NCBI GenBank assembly: GCA_002316595.1
Contig: DCDV01000025.1
Location: forward strand, 815-32,312
Source: Mageeibacillus sp. UBA1046
GTDB lineage: Bacteria; Bacillota; Clostridia; Saccharofermentanales; DTU023
Direction: 5' to 3'
Length of the DNA stretch: 31,498 nt
A model generated the notes under the pieces. That model did no database searches. It had not been told where the DNA came from and saw nothing but the letters and a program-made list of their open reading frames with translations. This document shows positions 15,115-23,236 of this stretch, in pieces; positions within the stretch are counted from its first letter, which is position 1, and the number at the start of each line of letters is the position of its first letter. The position numbers were made by a program, and so were the translations under genes.

Positions 15115-16491
15115 ATGTCTAAGAATAAACTGTACTTAATTCTAATCGCCTTCGTCATTACAGCTTTTGTGACTGGCTCCTGTACCTTCTCCTTTGAAGC
15201 AGGAACAGACGATACAGGCGAGCCTGAGAGCAGTGCCGCAGTTACCGGGGCGAGCACCACAGAAACCGAGTCAGGAAAAAGTTCTGAGACCGGCCGGCAA
15301 GGAACTTCGGCGCCAGGCCAGGATGAAACTGAGCCTGCTGCAGCTCCGACGCAAGCTGATTTGCCTCCGGTCGAGGATTCATCTCCGGAAGCAGATTTTG
15401 AACCTGCGTTTGCAGGACAAACCAGAGTGAATGGGACGGCAACATCTACTGCGCTCACTGTGGAGATAATCAACGAAGACCTTGACAGTCCCTGGGCTGT
15501 GACGCCATTGCCTGATGGTCGTCTGGCGATTACGGAGAAGGGCGGCACTTTACGTCTGGCAACTTCAGATGGCGAGGTAAGCGGTAAGATAGAAGGCTTT
15601 CCTCTGGTTGACGACAGAAACCAGGGCGGCTTGTTAGATGTCGCACCTGCGCCGGACTTTTCCGACAGCAGAATGCTCTATTTCACACTGGCAGAGCGCA
15701 CGGGTCAGGGGTCGCTGACAGCCGTTGGGCGGGGCAGATTATCTGATGACGAATCCGGTATTGAGAATTTTGAGATAATTTACCGTGCGGGTCCATACTA
15801 TGACAACAGTATGCATTTTGGCAGTCGTTTGCTTTTTGATGCTGACGGCAACTTATTTGTGTCAACCGGAGAGCGCTCTGACAGCAATACCAGAACCATG
15901 GCTCAGAAATTAGATAATGGTTACGGCAAGATTATTCATATTACGCCTGAAGGCGATCCTGCTCCCGGTGCTCCCTTTACAGACGGGGCGGACGCAAACT
16001 GGAGCGAGATCTATTCTTATGGTCACAGGAATGTGCAGGGGATGGATCTGCATCCTGTGACCGGCGATCTTTGGGTCAGCGAGATGGGTCCGCGCGGGGG
16101 AGATGAACTGAATCTGATTTTGCCTGGCCGAAATTATGGCTGGCCGGTGATAAGCTATGGCATCGAGTATGGCGGCGGATCTGTGGGCTCAGGTCAGGCT
16201 GTTATGGACGGCATGGAGCAGCCTGTCTATTATTGGGATCCGGTTTTGGCGCCCAGCGGCATGACTTTTTACGACTCTGATGAAATTCCCGAATGGCAAA
16301 ACAATATCTTTATAGGCGGTCTGAGAGGCAGTCATATTGCCCGGTTGGTGATTTATGAAAATCGCGTAATCGGTGAAGAAAGACTGCTGGCTTCAGAAGG
16401 CAAGCGTTTCAGAGATGTTGCTGAGTTGGGTGGAGCTTTGTATTCTGTGACGGATTCCGGTTTGCTCTACCGCATCAGTAAATCCAATTAG
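15115..16491 (+). CDS. Secreted PQQ-type sugar dehydrogenase-like beta-propeller lipoprotein
   Basis: A 458-residue protein of the glucose/sorbosone dehydrogenase (soluble aldose dehydrogenase, YliI-like) family. A signal peptide ends at VTGSC, giving a probable lipidated Cys23, although the lipobox is imperfect. Residues about 25-105 are a Thr/Ser/Glu/Pro-rich linker. The six-bladed propeller then runs from LDSPWAVTPLPDGRLAITEK through GGLLDVAPAPDF, LLFDADGNLFVSTGERSD, YSYGHRNVQGMDLHP, VSEMGPRGGDELN and GRNYGWPVISYG, all family signatures that include the catalytic-His equivalent GHRN and metal/PQQ-region residues. CCGGAGGG precedes ATG 15115. No PQQ biosynthesis gene is nearby, and PQQ use in an anaerobe is doubtful, so the real reaction is uncertain. 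Confidence 0.83.
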   Translation: MSKNKLYLILIAFVITAFVTGSCTFSFEAGTDDTGEPESSAAVTGASTTETESGKSSETGRQGTSAPGQDETEPAAAPTQADLPPVEDSSPEADFEPAFAGQTRVNGTATSTALTVEIINEDLDSPWAVTPLPDGRLAITEKGGTLRLATSDGEVSGKIEGFPLVDDRNQGGLLDVAPAPDFSDSRMLYFTLAERTGQGSLTAVGRGRLSDDESGIENFEIIYRAGPYYDNSMHFGSRLLFDADGNLFVSTGERSDSNTRTMAQKLDNGYGKIIHITPEGDPAPGAPFTDGADANWSEIYSYGHRNVQGMDLHPVTGDLWVSEMGPRGGDELNLILPGRNYGWPVISYGIEYGGGSVGSGQAVMDGMEQPVYYWDPVLAPSGMTFYDSDEIPEWQNNIFIGGLRGSHIARLVIYENRVIGEERLLASEGKRFRDVAELGGALYSVTDSGLLYRISKSN

Positions 16492-16544
16492 CAGGTCAAG
16501 CTAAGCAGCAGCGATCAGTCAAGATTTGACAGGAGGTAAGCAAA

Positions 16545-16736
16545 ATGAAAGACAGAGAATATGTCGAAGGCACAAGAGGGACAACCATAATCAAGAAAAC
16601 TGTAAGAACCGGGATTTCTTTTGGCAGCGCTTTAGCCATGGTCATCAGCTATACAGCCTGGAAATCAATAGGCTGGGCGATCTTACACGGAATACTGGGC
16701 TGGATTTATGTGATCTATTATCTGCTCGTGTATTAA
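16545..16736 (+). CDS. Small conserved-type membrane protein, unknown function
   Basis: A 63-residue protein with a charged N-terminus (MKDREYVEGTRGTTIIKK) and a hydrophobic remainder forming probably two membrane segments (ISFGSALAMVISYTA and AILHGILGWIYVIYYLLVY). An excellent ribosome binding site, AGGAGGT, precedes ATG 16545, which strongly supports translation. Similar tiny proteins with a GSALA...GWIYVIYY pattern occur in Firmicutes, from memory, without known function. It follows the sugar dehydrogenase gene by 53 nt and could be co-transcribed. Confidence 0.75.
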   Translation: MKDREYVEGTRGTTIIKKTVRTGISFGSALAMVISYTAWKSIGWAILHGILGWIYVIYYLLVY

Positions 16737-16738
16737 GG

Positions 16739-16862
16739 AAATAAAGTGCCTCCAATTGCGGCTGCCTTGCATGGGAGACTTGCGATCTCTTTTGTCACGT
16801 GTATTGAGAAAATAAAGTGACCTCCAATTGCGGCTGTGATTTTCGGCTCACAATTGAAGGTC
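16739..16862. repeat. Duplicated ~26-bp element and imperfect hairpin
   Basis: AAATAAAGTG followed by CCTCCAATTGCGGCTG occurs at about 16739-16765 and again (with one extra A) at about 16810-16835, roughly 70 bp apart. The second copy is followed by an inverted arm: GACCTCCAATTG (16819-16830) pairs at 11 of 12 positions with CAATTGAAGGTC (16851-16862) around a 20-nt loop. There is no T-tract, so it is not a classic terminator. Confidence 0.7.
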
Positions 16863-17028
16863 CCTGATTAATTGTTATTAGTTTACTTTTATCCAGGCAT
16901 TTCTTGTGACTCCGGCTGCTGCGAGTTTAAGCTGAGGTGTCACGGCAGTATTTAACGGGCATTATTGAGAGCCGCTGTCCGGATAAAGCTAACCGCGTCT
17001 TAACGCAGTTTATTTGCAAAAATCACTA
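16863..17028. other. Intergenic region between small membrane gene and rubrerythrin
   Basis: No gene seen. CCGCGT...ACGCAG at 16993-17008 forms a short 6-bp stem on the minus strand just after the rubrerythrin stop, followed by a poor T-run; it may act as a weak terminator for that gene. Confidence 0.35.
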
Positions 17029-17613
17029 TTAATAGGTCTCTACAAAGATCTCAAAGTATTCTTGTTTATGGGCGCAAGCAGGGCAGAGATCCGGAGCGGA
17101 TTTTCCTTTGTGAATGTAGCCGCAGTTGTTGCACTTCCACAGGAGTTCTTCTTCACGCTCGAAGACGCGGTCATTCTTGATATTATCCAGCAGTTTTTGA
17201 AAACGTTTCTCGTGCGCTTCTTCCACTTCAGCTATCTCTCTCCAGACATAAGCGATTTCAGGAAATCCTTCCTTTTCAGCGAGATCAGCGAATTCGGGAT
17301 ACATCTTGGTAGCTTCCTCATGTTCACCATTTACGGCGCCCTGCAAATTGGTTACTGTATCCGCATAGGTAACGGGATAATCCCAATTAACGTTCACTGC
17401 TTCTTCGGGCTCGAAATCCTCACGCAAAAATTTGTAGAAACGTTTGCCGTGTTCTACTTCGTTGCGGGCAGTCTCTTCAAAAATGTCGCGAATCTGAACA
17501 TAGCCTTCATTTTTCGCTTGTTTTGCCGCGATGTTGTAGCGGAAAGTCGCCTGCGCTTCTCCGGCCATAGAAATCATCAGATTCTTAGCTGTTTGTGTTC
17601 CTTTTAATGACAT
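17029..17613 (-). CDS. rbr: Rubrerythrin
   Basis: Non-haem diiron peroxidase that removes hydrogen peroxide in anaerobes, taking electrons from NADH via rubredoxin. The 194-residue length is standard. The N-terminal four-helix bundle supplies the diiron ligands: E19 (GEAQATFRY), E52 and H55 (NEVEH), E97 in NGEHEE, and E131/H134 (EVEEAHEKR). The C-terminal rubredoxin-like domain has CxxC at 161/164 and CPAC at 177/180. GGGAGGAAG precedes ATG 17613. It is transcribed alone on the minus strand, just downstream of the pot operon end. Its presence supports an anaerobic host with oxidative defence. Confidence 0.95.
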   Translation of the reverse strand: MSLKGTQTAKNLMISMAGEAQATFRYNIAAKQAKNEGYVQIRDIFEETARNEVEHGKRFYKFLREDFEPEEAVNVNWDYPVTYADTVTNLQGAVNGEHEEATKMYPEFADLAEKEGFPEIAYVWREIAEVEEAHEKRFQKLLDNIKNDRVFEREEELLWKCNNCGYIHKGKSAPDLCPACAHKQEYFEIFVETY

Positions 17614-17770
17614 ATATACTTCCTCCCGTTATTTGCTTCAGCTAGATGCTGAGTGATCATTGTTACTGTATTTTATCATATAGAACGGGCATTTGTTGTA
17701 AGACACTTGAAGAGCAGTTTCAGATAAGCTTCTTCAACTATGAAGCTAATTCACCGGCTACTAATAGAAA

Positions 17771-17827
17771 CAGACACTAATTCGTCAGATACCAAACCCT
17801 GAGATTATCGAAAGTCTGGTCCAGTGT
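17771..17827 (-). pseudogene. Degenerate tandem copy of the potD 3' end (19 codons)
   Basis: Immediately after the potD stop, the next 57 bp repeat the last 57 bp of the gene with changes. Read in the potD frame it gives DQTFDNLRVWYLTN and a stop, against DQTYDNLWVQYLAN and a stop in PotD itself. The offset is exactly 57 bp. It is a tandem duplication that left a non-functional tail. Confidence 0.75.
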
Positions 17828-17833
17828 CAGATA

Positions 17834-18994
17834 CTAATTTGCCAGATACTGGACCCAGAGATTATCGTAGGTCTGGTCGATTTCCGGAGTTGAATAATAG
17901 GGCTCGAGAGTTGCGATCAAGTCCGGGCCGGGATAATAACTCTCGTTTCCTGTTACGACCTGCGGCAGCTCAGCGACAGCCTCAAGGTGAGGAGAAGAAT
18001 AACCGACATAAACTGCGTTCTTTACCGCTACTTCAGTTTCATACATAAAGTTGATGAAATCGTGAGCCCCCTGAACATTCTCTGCCGAGGAAGGAATCGC
18101 CATCATATCAACCGAGATATTTGAGCCCTTAGGCAAAGTATACCGGATCATTTCCGGATCCTGACCCGCATCCTGCAGCCGTTGTTGGATTACGACATGG
18201 TCGCCGGACCAGGCCACACCGGCCGTCAGCTCGCCGGAAACAAACTTGTCCTTAAGCTCATCGATACCAAGGATTGGTGCGACTTGCTGGCGCTGCTCGA
18301 TCAGAAGTTCCATGGCCTCCTCCAGCTCAGCCTCATTCAGCGTATTCATGCTGTAGCCAAGATAGTTCAGGCCTACGCCGATTGACTCACGCATGGAGTT
18401 ATACATGCCGATCCGGTTCTGGTTCGCACTGTCAAACAGAGGAGCCCAGACATCTCGCGGATCGTTGGTGGCCGGACTGGCAATCTCGTCTTGATTATAA
18501 ATCAAGCCGACTGTGCAATAGAGGTAGGGCACTGCATAATCAAACAAAGCCGCAGTTTCATCAGCATCCGGAGTCCAAGCCACGTCCTTGAGCATGGGAT
18601 CCATATACTCAGTAACATTGGGCAGCTTTTCCATATCGAGCGGCTGCAGTTTATCTTCTCGTATCAGGCGGGCGATCATATAGTCACTGGGGAATATTAC
18701 GTCATAAGAGACGGTTGCCAGCTGAGCGTACATCATCTCATTATCGTCAAACATACGGTATTCAACATCGTACTGGGGATAAGCATCTTCGAAGTCAGCG
18801 ATCACATCACTTAGCTCATAGTCAGTGCCATAGAAATCCCAGGTATCCGATTCGCGCGACATGTACTCGCCCCAGTTGTAAATATAAAGCTTAGTCTGCT
18901 CATTGCCGTTTTGTCCTTCGCTGCCGCCGCAAGCCGCGAGCGAAGCAACCATGATCGCGGCCAGAAGCACCGCCAGTAATTTGATTCTTTTCAT
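17834..18994 (-). CDS. potD: Spermidine/putrescine ABC transporter substrate-binding lipoprotein PotD
   Basis: Extracytoplasmic polyamine receptor of the PotABCD importer. The 386-residue length is standard. The signal peptide ends with the lipobox LAAC, making Cys22 the lipidated residue. LYIYNWGEYMS is the typical PotD start of the mature fold; MFDDNEMMYAQLATVSYDVIFPSDYMI and the ending region YYSTPEIDQTYDNLW are family-like. Acidic and aromatic residues (W41 region, Asp in PSDYM) would hold the polyamine amino groups. GGAGGATGGG precedes ATG 18994. It is the last gene of the xre-potABCD operon, 69 nt after potC. Putrescine versus spermidine preference cannot be read from the sequence. Confidence 0.92.
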   Translation of the reverse strand: MKRIKLLAVLLAAIMVASLAACGGSEGQNGNEQTKLYIYNWGEYMSRESDTWDFYGTDYELSDVIADFEDAYPQYDVEYRMFDDNEMMYAQLATVSYDVIFPSDYMIARLIREDKLQPLDMEKLPNVTEYMDPMLKDVAWTPDADETAALFDYAVPYLYCTVGLIYNQDEIASPATNDPRDVWAPLFDSANQNRIGMYNSMRESIGVGLNYLGYSMNTLNEAELEEAMELLIEQRQQVAPILGIDELKDKFVSGELTAGVAWSGDHVVIQQRLQDAGQDPEMIRYTLPKGSNISVDMMAIPSSAENVQGAHDFINFMYETEVAVKNAVYVGYSSPHLEAVAELPQVVTGNESYYPGPDLIATLEPYYSTPEIDQTYDNLWVQYLAN

Positions 18995-19063
18995 TTGATC
19001 CCATCCTCCATAGTTCTTGATTTGATATTTGATCTAGTTACGCCCGTTGATCAAGGCAAGTTT

Positions 19064-20029
19064 TTACTTCATTTGTTTAATGCCTGGCCAGGGAAACGCT
19101 CGCCTCCCATTGCCTTTGCCGGCCGGCAGAATGCCGTTCGGAGTTGTCTTCTTTTTGCTGGATGTACGAATGTTAATGATGACCAGCAGGAAGAATACCG
19201 TCACAAACATTAAAGTTGAGAGCGCGTTGATCTGAGGATTGACGCTCTTTCTGGCCATCGAATAAATCGTCAAAGCCAGCGTCGTGACCTGATTTCCCGC
19301 CGTAAAATAGGAAATTACGAAGTCGTCAATCGACAGTGTCAGCGTCAGGATGAAGGCGGTGATGATGCCGGGACGGATCTCGGGGATCATCACTTTACGC
19401 ACGGCCTGAGCAGGGGTGCAGCCCAGATCCTGCGCCGCTTCATAAAGACTCATATCCATCTGTCTGAGCTTGGGCATGATGGAGAGAATCGCAAAGGGTA
19501 TATTGAAGGCGATATGCGCGAGGAGCAGCGTCACGAATCCGGTTTGAACCCGCATGAAGTAAAAGAGCAGCATCAGGGAGATACCCGTGACCAGGTCAGG
19601 CGTGATATTAGGTATATTGGTGATCTGCATCATGATCTTGCGCCAGCGCCTGGGCAAAGCATAGATGCCTACGCTGGAAAGCACTCCTGCCAGAGTTGCG
19701 ATCACGGCAGAGAGGATTGCTACAATGATAGTTGTGCGCAGGGCATCAATAATATCGGCGTTCTCGAAGAGTTTGCGATACCACTCGAGAGTAAAGCCCC
19801 CCCAGACAGCTCTGCTCTTGGCAGCATTAAAGCTGTTGATAATCAGAACTACAATAGGAGCATAGAGAAATACGAAGATAATACCGAGATAAAGATTGCT
19901 GCCGGCGCCGCTGCGCCTGCTCAGAGGCAGAGCGTTTTTCTTGTCCGGAAGAGATTTCATCTCTCTTTCCTTAACGCCATTACCCGTTTCGTTTTCTTTA
20001 ATTCCGGTATAAGATGCTTTTTCAGGCAT
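19064..20029 (-). CDS. potC: Spermidine/putrescine ABC transporter permease PotC
   Basis: Inner-membrane permease of the polyamine importer, 321 residues. After a charged N-terminal extension of about 45 residues, six membrane segments follow, starting LYLGIIFVFLYAPIVVLII. The EAA loop that contacts the ATPase reads YEAAQDLGCTPAQAVRKVMIPEIRPG. SIDDFVISYF and YSMARKSVNPQINALSTLM are PotC-typical. Start ATG 20029 is backed by AAGGAGGG with 7-nt spacing and overlaps the potB end by 8 bp, indicating translational coupling. The C-terminal 30 residues (KKKTTPNGILPAGKGNGRR) are an unusually basic tail. Confidence 0.92.
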   Translation of the reverse strand: MPEKASYTGIKENETGNGVKEREMKSLPDKKNALPLSRRSGAGSNLYLGIIFVFLYAPIVVLIINSFNAAKSRAVWGGFTLEWYRKLFENADIIDALRTTIIVAILSAVIATLAGVLSSVGIYALPRRWRKIMMQITNIPNITPDLVTGISLMLLFYFMRVQTGFVTLLLAHIAFNIPFAILSIMPKLRQMDMSLYEAAQDLGCTPAQAVRKVMIPEIRPGIITAFILTLTLSIDDFVISYFTAGNQVTTLALTIYSMARKSVNPQINALSTLMFVTVFFLLVIINIRTSSKKKTTPNGILPAGKGNGRRAFPWPGIKQMK

Positions 20030-20936
20030 TCAAAATCCCTCCTTCTTCGCTCATTTCCGACGCATTGCGATTGACTACGCTCATACTGATCAGCACAAAG
20101 ATAAGCAGCAAAATAGTCAGGGCGGAACCTGTAGTGTAGTCACGCGAGATCATATACTGGCGCTGAATCGCATTTCCTATGAGCATATAGCGTCCTCCGC
20201 CCAGCAGATCCGGGATCAGGAAGGTAGTCATGGCGGGCATGAGAACCATATTGATACCGCTGTAAACTCCGGGCAGGGACAGGGGAATGATGACCTTGCG
20301 CAAAGTATAAGTATTATCGGCGCCCAGATCGCTGGCAGCTTCCAGGAGGCTGGGGTGAATCTTGACCAGGACTGAGTATATCGGCAGGATCATAAAGGGC
20401 AGGTAGTTATAAACCATACCCAGCCCGATGCCGAAATCATTGTAAAGAAACTGAACAGGCCCTATGCCTAAATTGCCCAGAAAGGTGTTAATAATGCCGG
20501 TAGGCTCCAGCAGAGCCAGCCAGGCGTATGTGCGCAGCAGGGCATTCATCCACATGGGCATGACAGTCAAAAAAAGCAGAAAATCAGCAGAACGCTTCTT
20601 GGCGATCTTAAGTTTCGCTAACAGCCAGGCCACAGGGTAGCCTAGCAGCAAACTGATCAAAGTGGCAATGACCGCTATCGAAAGCGACTTAAGGAAGACA
20701 GAGACATAGACCGGCACCTGGATGTCCAGACCAAAAATTGATTTGAGCCCCAGCCAGTCCAAAGTGACAGTAGCACCGCTGAATATGTTGCGAAAACCTT
20801 GCAGGGTAAAGTAGAGATTTCCCTCGCGGTCATAAGCGGTAACAGCGAAGAAAGCTACCAGCAGCAAAGGAGCGATCGTGAAGACCGCTACCCAGATAAT
20901 ATATGGGAAGGTGAGTCGTCCGAAACGCTTATTCAT
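20022..20936 (-). CDS. potB: Spermidine/putrescine ABC transporter permease PotB
   Basis: Permease partner of PotC, 304 residues from ATG 20936. Six membrane segments; the EAA loop reads LEAASDLGADNTYTLRKVIIPLSLPG. FLIPDLLGGGRYMLIGNAIQRQY is a PotB signature. I place the start at ATG 20936 (MNKRFGRLTF), which has AAGGAAAC upstream and overlaps the potA stop by 8 bp, rather than 13 codons earlier. The same 8-bp overlap style joins potB to potC, pointing to coupled translation of the membrane complex. Confidence 0.92.
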   Translation of the reverse strand: MNKRFGRLTFPYIIWVAVFTIAPLLLVAFFAVTAYDREGNLYFTLQGFRNIFSGATVTLDWLGLKSIFGLDIQVPVYVSVFLKSLSIAVIATLISLLLGYPVAWLLAKLKIAKKRSADFLLFLTVMPMWMNALLRTYAWLALLEPTGIINTFLGNLGIGPVQFLYNDFGIGLGMVYNYLPFMILPIYSVLVKIHPSLLEAASDLGADNTYTLRKVIIPLSLPGVYSGINMVLMPAMTTFLIPDLLGGGRYMLIGNAIQRQYMISRDYTTGSALTILLLIFVLISMSVVNRNASEMSEEGGILNA

Positions 20937-22170
20937 TGTCAGTTTCCTTCCCGCTTTCAGGGTTGATAACATCACCTTCGGAGCGTTCGCTATCTTGCCG
21001 GGACCTGCCGCGCCCGGGTGAGAAATCGGACTTGTCCATTATATGAACATCGTCGGGACCAAAGCTCAAGCCTACTTCGCTGCCCTCAGCTTTGTGATCG
21101 GTACTGTGAATCAGCCACTCCAGATCACAGGCCTCAACGATCATTTCGTAGTGAACTCCTTTAAAAGTAGTAGTGGTGACGATGCCATTGAGCAAATCCT
21201 CTGATGGCTCGACCAGATCGATATCCTCGGGACGAATTACGACATCAACTTTTTCATCTTCTTTGCGGCGATCAACACTGGGAAACCATTTGCCTCCTAT
21301 CAGCACCCGAAAGTCTTCCGGCATCAGCCCGCTGACGATATTTGACTCACCAATGAAATCCGCCACAAAGGCATTTCTCGGTTCGTTGTATATATCTATA
21401 GGACGGCCGATCTGCTGTATAGCTCCTTCGTTCATTACAATGACTGAATCTGACATTGTCAGAGCTTCTTCCTGATCGTGGGTAACATAAACAAATGTGA
21501 TGCCCAGCTCACGCTGCATCTGCTTTAGTTCGATCTGCATTTCCTTGCGCATCTTGAGATCGAGGGCACCCAACGGTTCATCCAGGAGCAATACCTTAGG
21601 CAGATTTACTAAGGCACGGGCGATAGCTACTCGCTGCATCTGGCCTCCGGAGAGCTGATCGATTGAACGAGCTTCGTAGCCTTCCAGCTTGACCAGACTG
21701 AGCATTTGGCTTACACGGTTATCGATTTCGTTTTGAGGCAGCTTCTTGATACGAAGGCCAAATGCCACATTCTCAGCAACATCGAGATGCGGGAAGAGGG
21801 CATAACGCTGGAAGACCGTATTGAGTTCACGCTCGTGCGGCTGGATAGCCAGCAGGTCGCGTCCCTCAAATGTTACTGAACCGCTATCGGGCTGTTCAAA
21901 GCCGCCCAAAACGCGCAAAGTGGTGGTTTTTCCGCAGCCGGAAGGACCCAGCAAAGTGAGAAACTCATTGCTGCGGATATAGAAGGTGATATCACGCATG
22001 ACCCGGGTATCGCCGAAGGACTTGTTGACTCCGACCAGCTCTATAATGTGAGACTGCCCGGTTTTATCACTCAGCTGTGTACCGATCATGGCGGACCTGC
22101 CGCGTTCTTTCGTCAGCAGACGAGCCCGGTTATTCTTTTTCTTTTGATCCAATCTTTCTATGTTTGCCAT
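20929..22170 (-). CDS. potA: Spermidine/putrescine ABC transporter ATP-binding protein PotA
   Basis: ATPase subunit driving polyamine uptake, 413 residues. Walker A is GPSGCGKTT (75-83), the Q-loop follows in TVFQRYALFPHL, the signature LSGGQ is at 173-177, Walker B LLLDEP at 194-199, and the switch His is in YVTHDQEEA. A C-terminal TOBE regulatory region contains VVIRPEDIDLV and GVHYEMIVE. There are two additions: about 40 basic N-terminal residues before the ABC domain (alternative start ATG at residue 28) and a charged C-terminal tail after about 385 (SPGRGRSRQDSERSEG). AGGAG lies about 10 nt before ATG 22170. It follows the regulator gene by 35 nt. Confidence 0.93.
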   Translation of the reverse strand: MANIERLDQKKKNNRARLLTKERGRSAMIGTQLSDKTGQSHIIELVGVNKSFGDTRVMRDITFYIRSNEFLTLLGPSGCGKTTTLRVLGGFEQPDSGSVTFEGRDLLAIQPHERELNTVFQRYALFPHLDVAENVAFGLRIKKLPQNEIDNRVSQMLSLVKLEGYEARSIDQLSGGQMQRVAIARALVNLPKVLLLDEPLGALDLKMRKEMQIELKQMQRELGITFVYVTHDQEEALTMSDSVIVMNEGAIQQIGRPIDIYNEPRNAFVADFIGESNIVSGLMPEDFRVLIGGKWFPSVDRRKEDEKVDVVIRPEDIDLVEPSEDLLNGIVTTTTFKGVHYEMIVEACDLEWLIHSTDHKAEGSEVGLSFGPDDVHIMDKSDFSPGRGRSRQDSERSEGDVINPESGKETDNE

Positions 22171-22205
22171 CGTTGCTGATCTCCTCTGCGTTTTATACAG
22201 GTTGC

Positions 22206-22748
22206 TTAGAAGCTGGGAGGGCTGGATACCCAGACCACGCGTGCTTCCTCTTTGCCGTTATTCACAAGCTCATGGGGAACAGAAGCCTCAAAGTAAAAGC
22301 TCTCTCCCTCCTTGATCTCTTCTTTTCTGTCACCGATTCTCAGCGTTACACTGCCGCTGAGAACCAAACCGAATTCTTCACCCTTGTGAGGGTTATCGTT
22401 AAAGGAGCTGCCGCCTGGCTGTAAAGTCAGGAGAATCGGCTCCATCATATTTTTTTGCGCATTGGGTACCAGCCAGCAGGTGGAAGAACCGAGATTATCA
22501 TCGACTCTGGTAGCGTAATCTTCGCTGTCAAAGACTACTCTCTCGCCGGCATCTGTTGAACGGAAAAAACCGGCCAGCGTCACGCCCAGAGCTTCCAGGA
22601 TGGATGTCAATGTAGCGATTGAAGGAGAGGTCATTTCGTGTTCCAGCTGAGAGATAAAACCTTTGGTCAGCTCGCAGCGGTCGGCTAGCTCCTCCTGCGT
22701 CAAGCCGTTAGCCTGACGAAGATATTTAATTCGTTCGCCGATTTCCAC
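22206..22748 (-). CDS. XRE-cupin regulator heading the pot operon (PuuR-like)
   Basis: A 180-residue regulator with HTH_XRE at about 3-58 (IGERIKYLRQANGLTQEELA, LTKGFISQLEHEMTSPS) and a cupin domain at about 105-175 (HKGEEFGLVLSGSVTLRIGD, then SFYFEASVPHELVN). This is the PuuR-type layout, and such proteins often sense polyamines. I chose GTG 22748 because GGAAGGAGA lies just upstream; the in-frame ATG 22778 has no ribosome binding site and lies inside the repeat array. It is the first gene of xre-potABCD. Direct 23-bp repeats cover its probable promoter, so autoregulation together with pot is the natural inference. Repressor or activator status is unknown. Confidence 0.88.
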   Translation of the reverse strand: MEIGERIKYLRQANGLTQEELADRCELTKGFISQLEHEMTSPSIATLTSILEALGVTLAGFFRSTDAGERVVFDSEDYATRVDDNLGSSTCWLVPNAQKNMMEPILLTLQPGGSSFNDNPHKGEEFGLVLSGSVTLRIGDRKEEIKEGESFYFEASVPHELVNNGKEEARVVWVSSPPSF

Positions 22749-22775
22749 TGTCGTTCTCCTTCCAAAAAGTACTGT

Positions 22776-22891
22776 CATGGTTCATTAAAACAGTCTGCCA
22801 TGGATAAACTAAACCAATTTGTCATGGTCAACTACACCTATATGACGTGGTCAACCAAACTCATCGGACATGGTCAACTAAACACAAAGTT
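22776..22891. repeat. 23-bp direct repeat array upstream of xre-potABCD (5 copies)
   Basis: Units start at 22776, 22799, 22823, 22846 and 22869 (one is 24 bp). Consensus: CATGGTCAAC, then TAAAC, then a variable 8-bp tail. The core ACTAAAC, with variants ACTACAC and ACCAAAC, sits at 22808, 22831, 22854 and 22877, spaced exactly 23 bp. On the minus strand each unit reads TTGACC, resembling a -35 box. The regular phasing of about two helical turns suggests a protein-binding array. Confidence 0.85.
22803..22831 (-). promoter_or_regulatory. Candidate promoter of xre-potABCD inside the repeats
   Basis: On the minus strand, TTGACC (22831-22826) of one repeat lies 17 nt from TTTATC (22808-22803) in the next, degenerate repeat. 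A start near 22796 would give a leader of about 48 nt to GTG 22748. The -10 is poor, so this is tentative. Confidence 0.35.
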
Positions 22892-22905
22892 TAGTTTTAC
22901 TAAAC
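22877..22905. promoter_or_regulatory. Alternating inverted half-sites ACTAAAC/GTTTAGT (candidate operator)
   Basis: ACTAAAC (22877-22883), GTTTAGT (22889-22895) and ACTAAAC (22899-22905) form two perfect 7-bp dyads with 5- and 3-nt centres. The first half-site belongs to the last 23-bp repeat. The element lies between the divergent xre-pot and rpiR-agu units. Confidence 0.6.
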
Positions 22906-23236
22906 AGCGGAATTTTAGCTCATATAATTACAAAGGTCAAGCAGTATTTTTGCCCGGCAAAGATAAGATAAAAAAGCATAATAAAATGCGTTTGTAATGT
23001 ACTTGCCAGAGCATAACGCACCAAAGAATTGAATAGATAAAGACATAAGCTTTTTTTCTTAGGCAATAGAGAGCAGACATCATTGAGGAACAGCTGTTAT
23101 CATAAAAGTAACGATTATCTATTCTTGTTACTCATCCCTGTTTCGGGCCGGGTAACATTGAAAGTTATGAATCATAATGATAATCTATTCAATGTAAACC
23201 CAAGTGAATAATACAGCGAATTAGTTGTTACTTGGA

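Noticed and set aside
17014..17607. Plus-strand 197-codon open frame
   Set aside because: Antisense to a clear rubrerythrin gene, with no ribosome binding site and unlikely hydrophobic composition; a shadow.
22776..22891. Iteron-type replication origin
   Set aside because: Phased 23-bp repeats resemble iterons, but the adjacent gene is an XRE-cupin regulator of a transport operon and there is no Rep gene or DnaA-box cluster.
23165..23190. Fur box (AATGATAATC-like sequence)
   Set aside because: Only a partial match to the 19-bp consensus, and no iron-related gene nearby.
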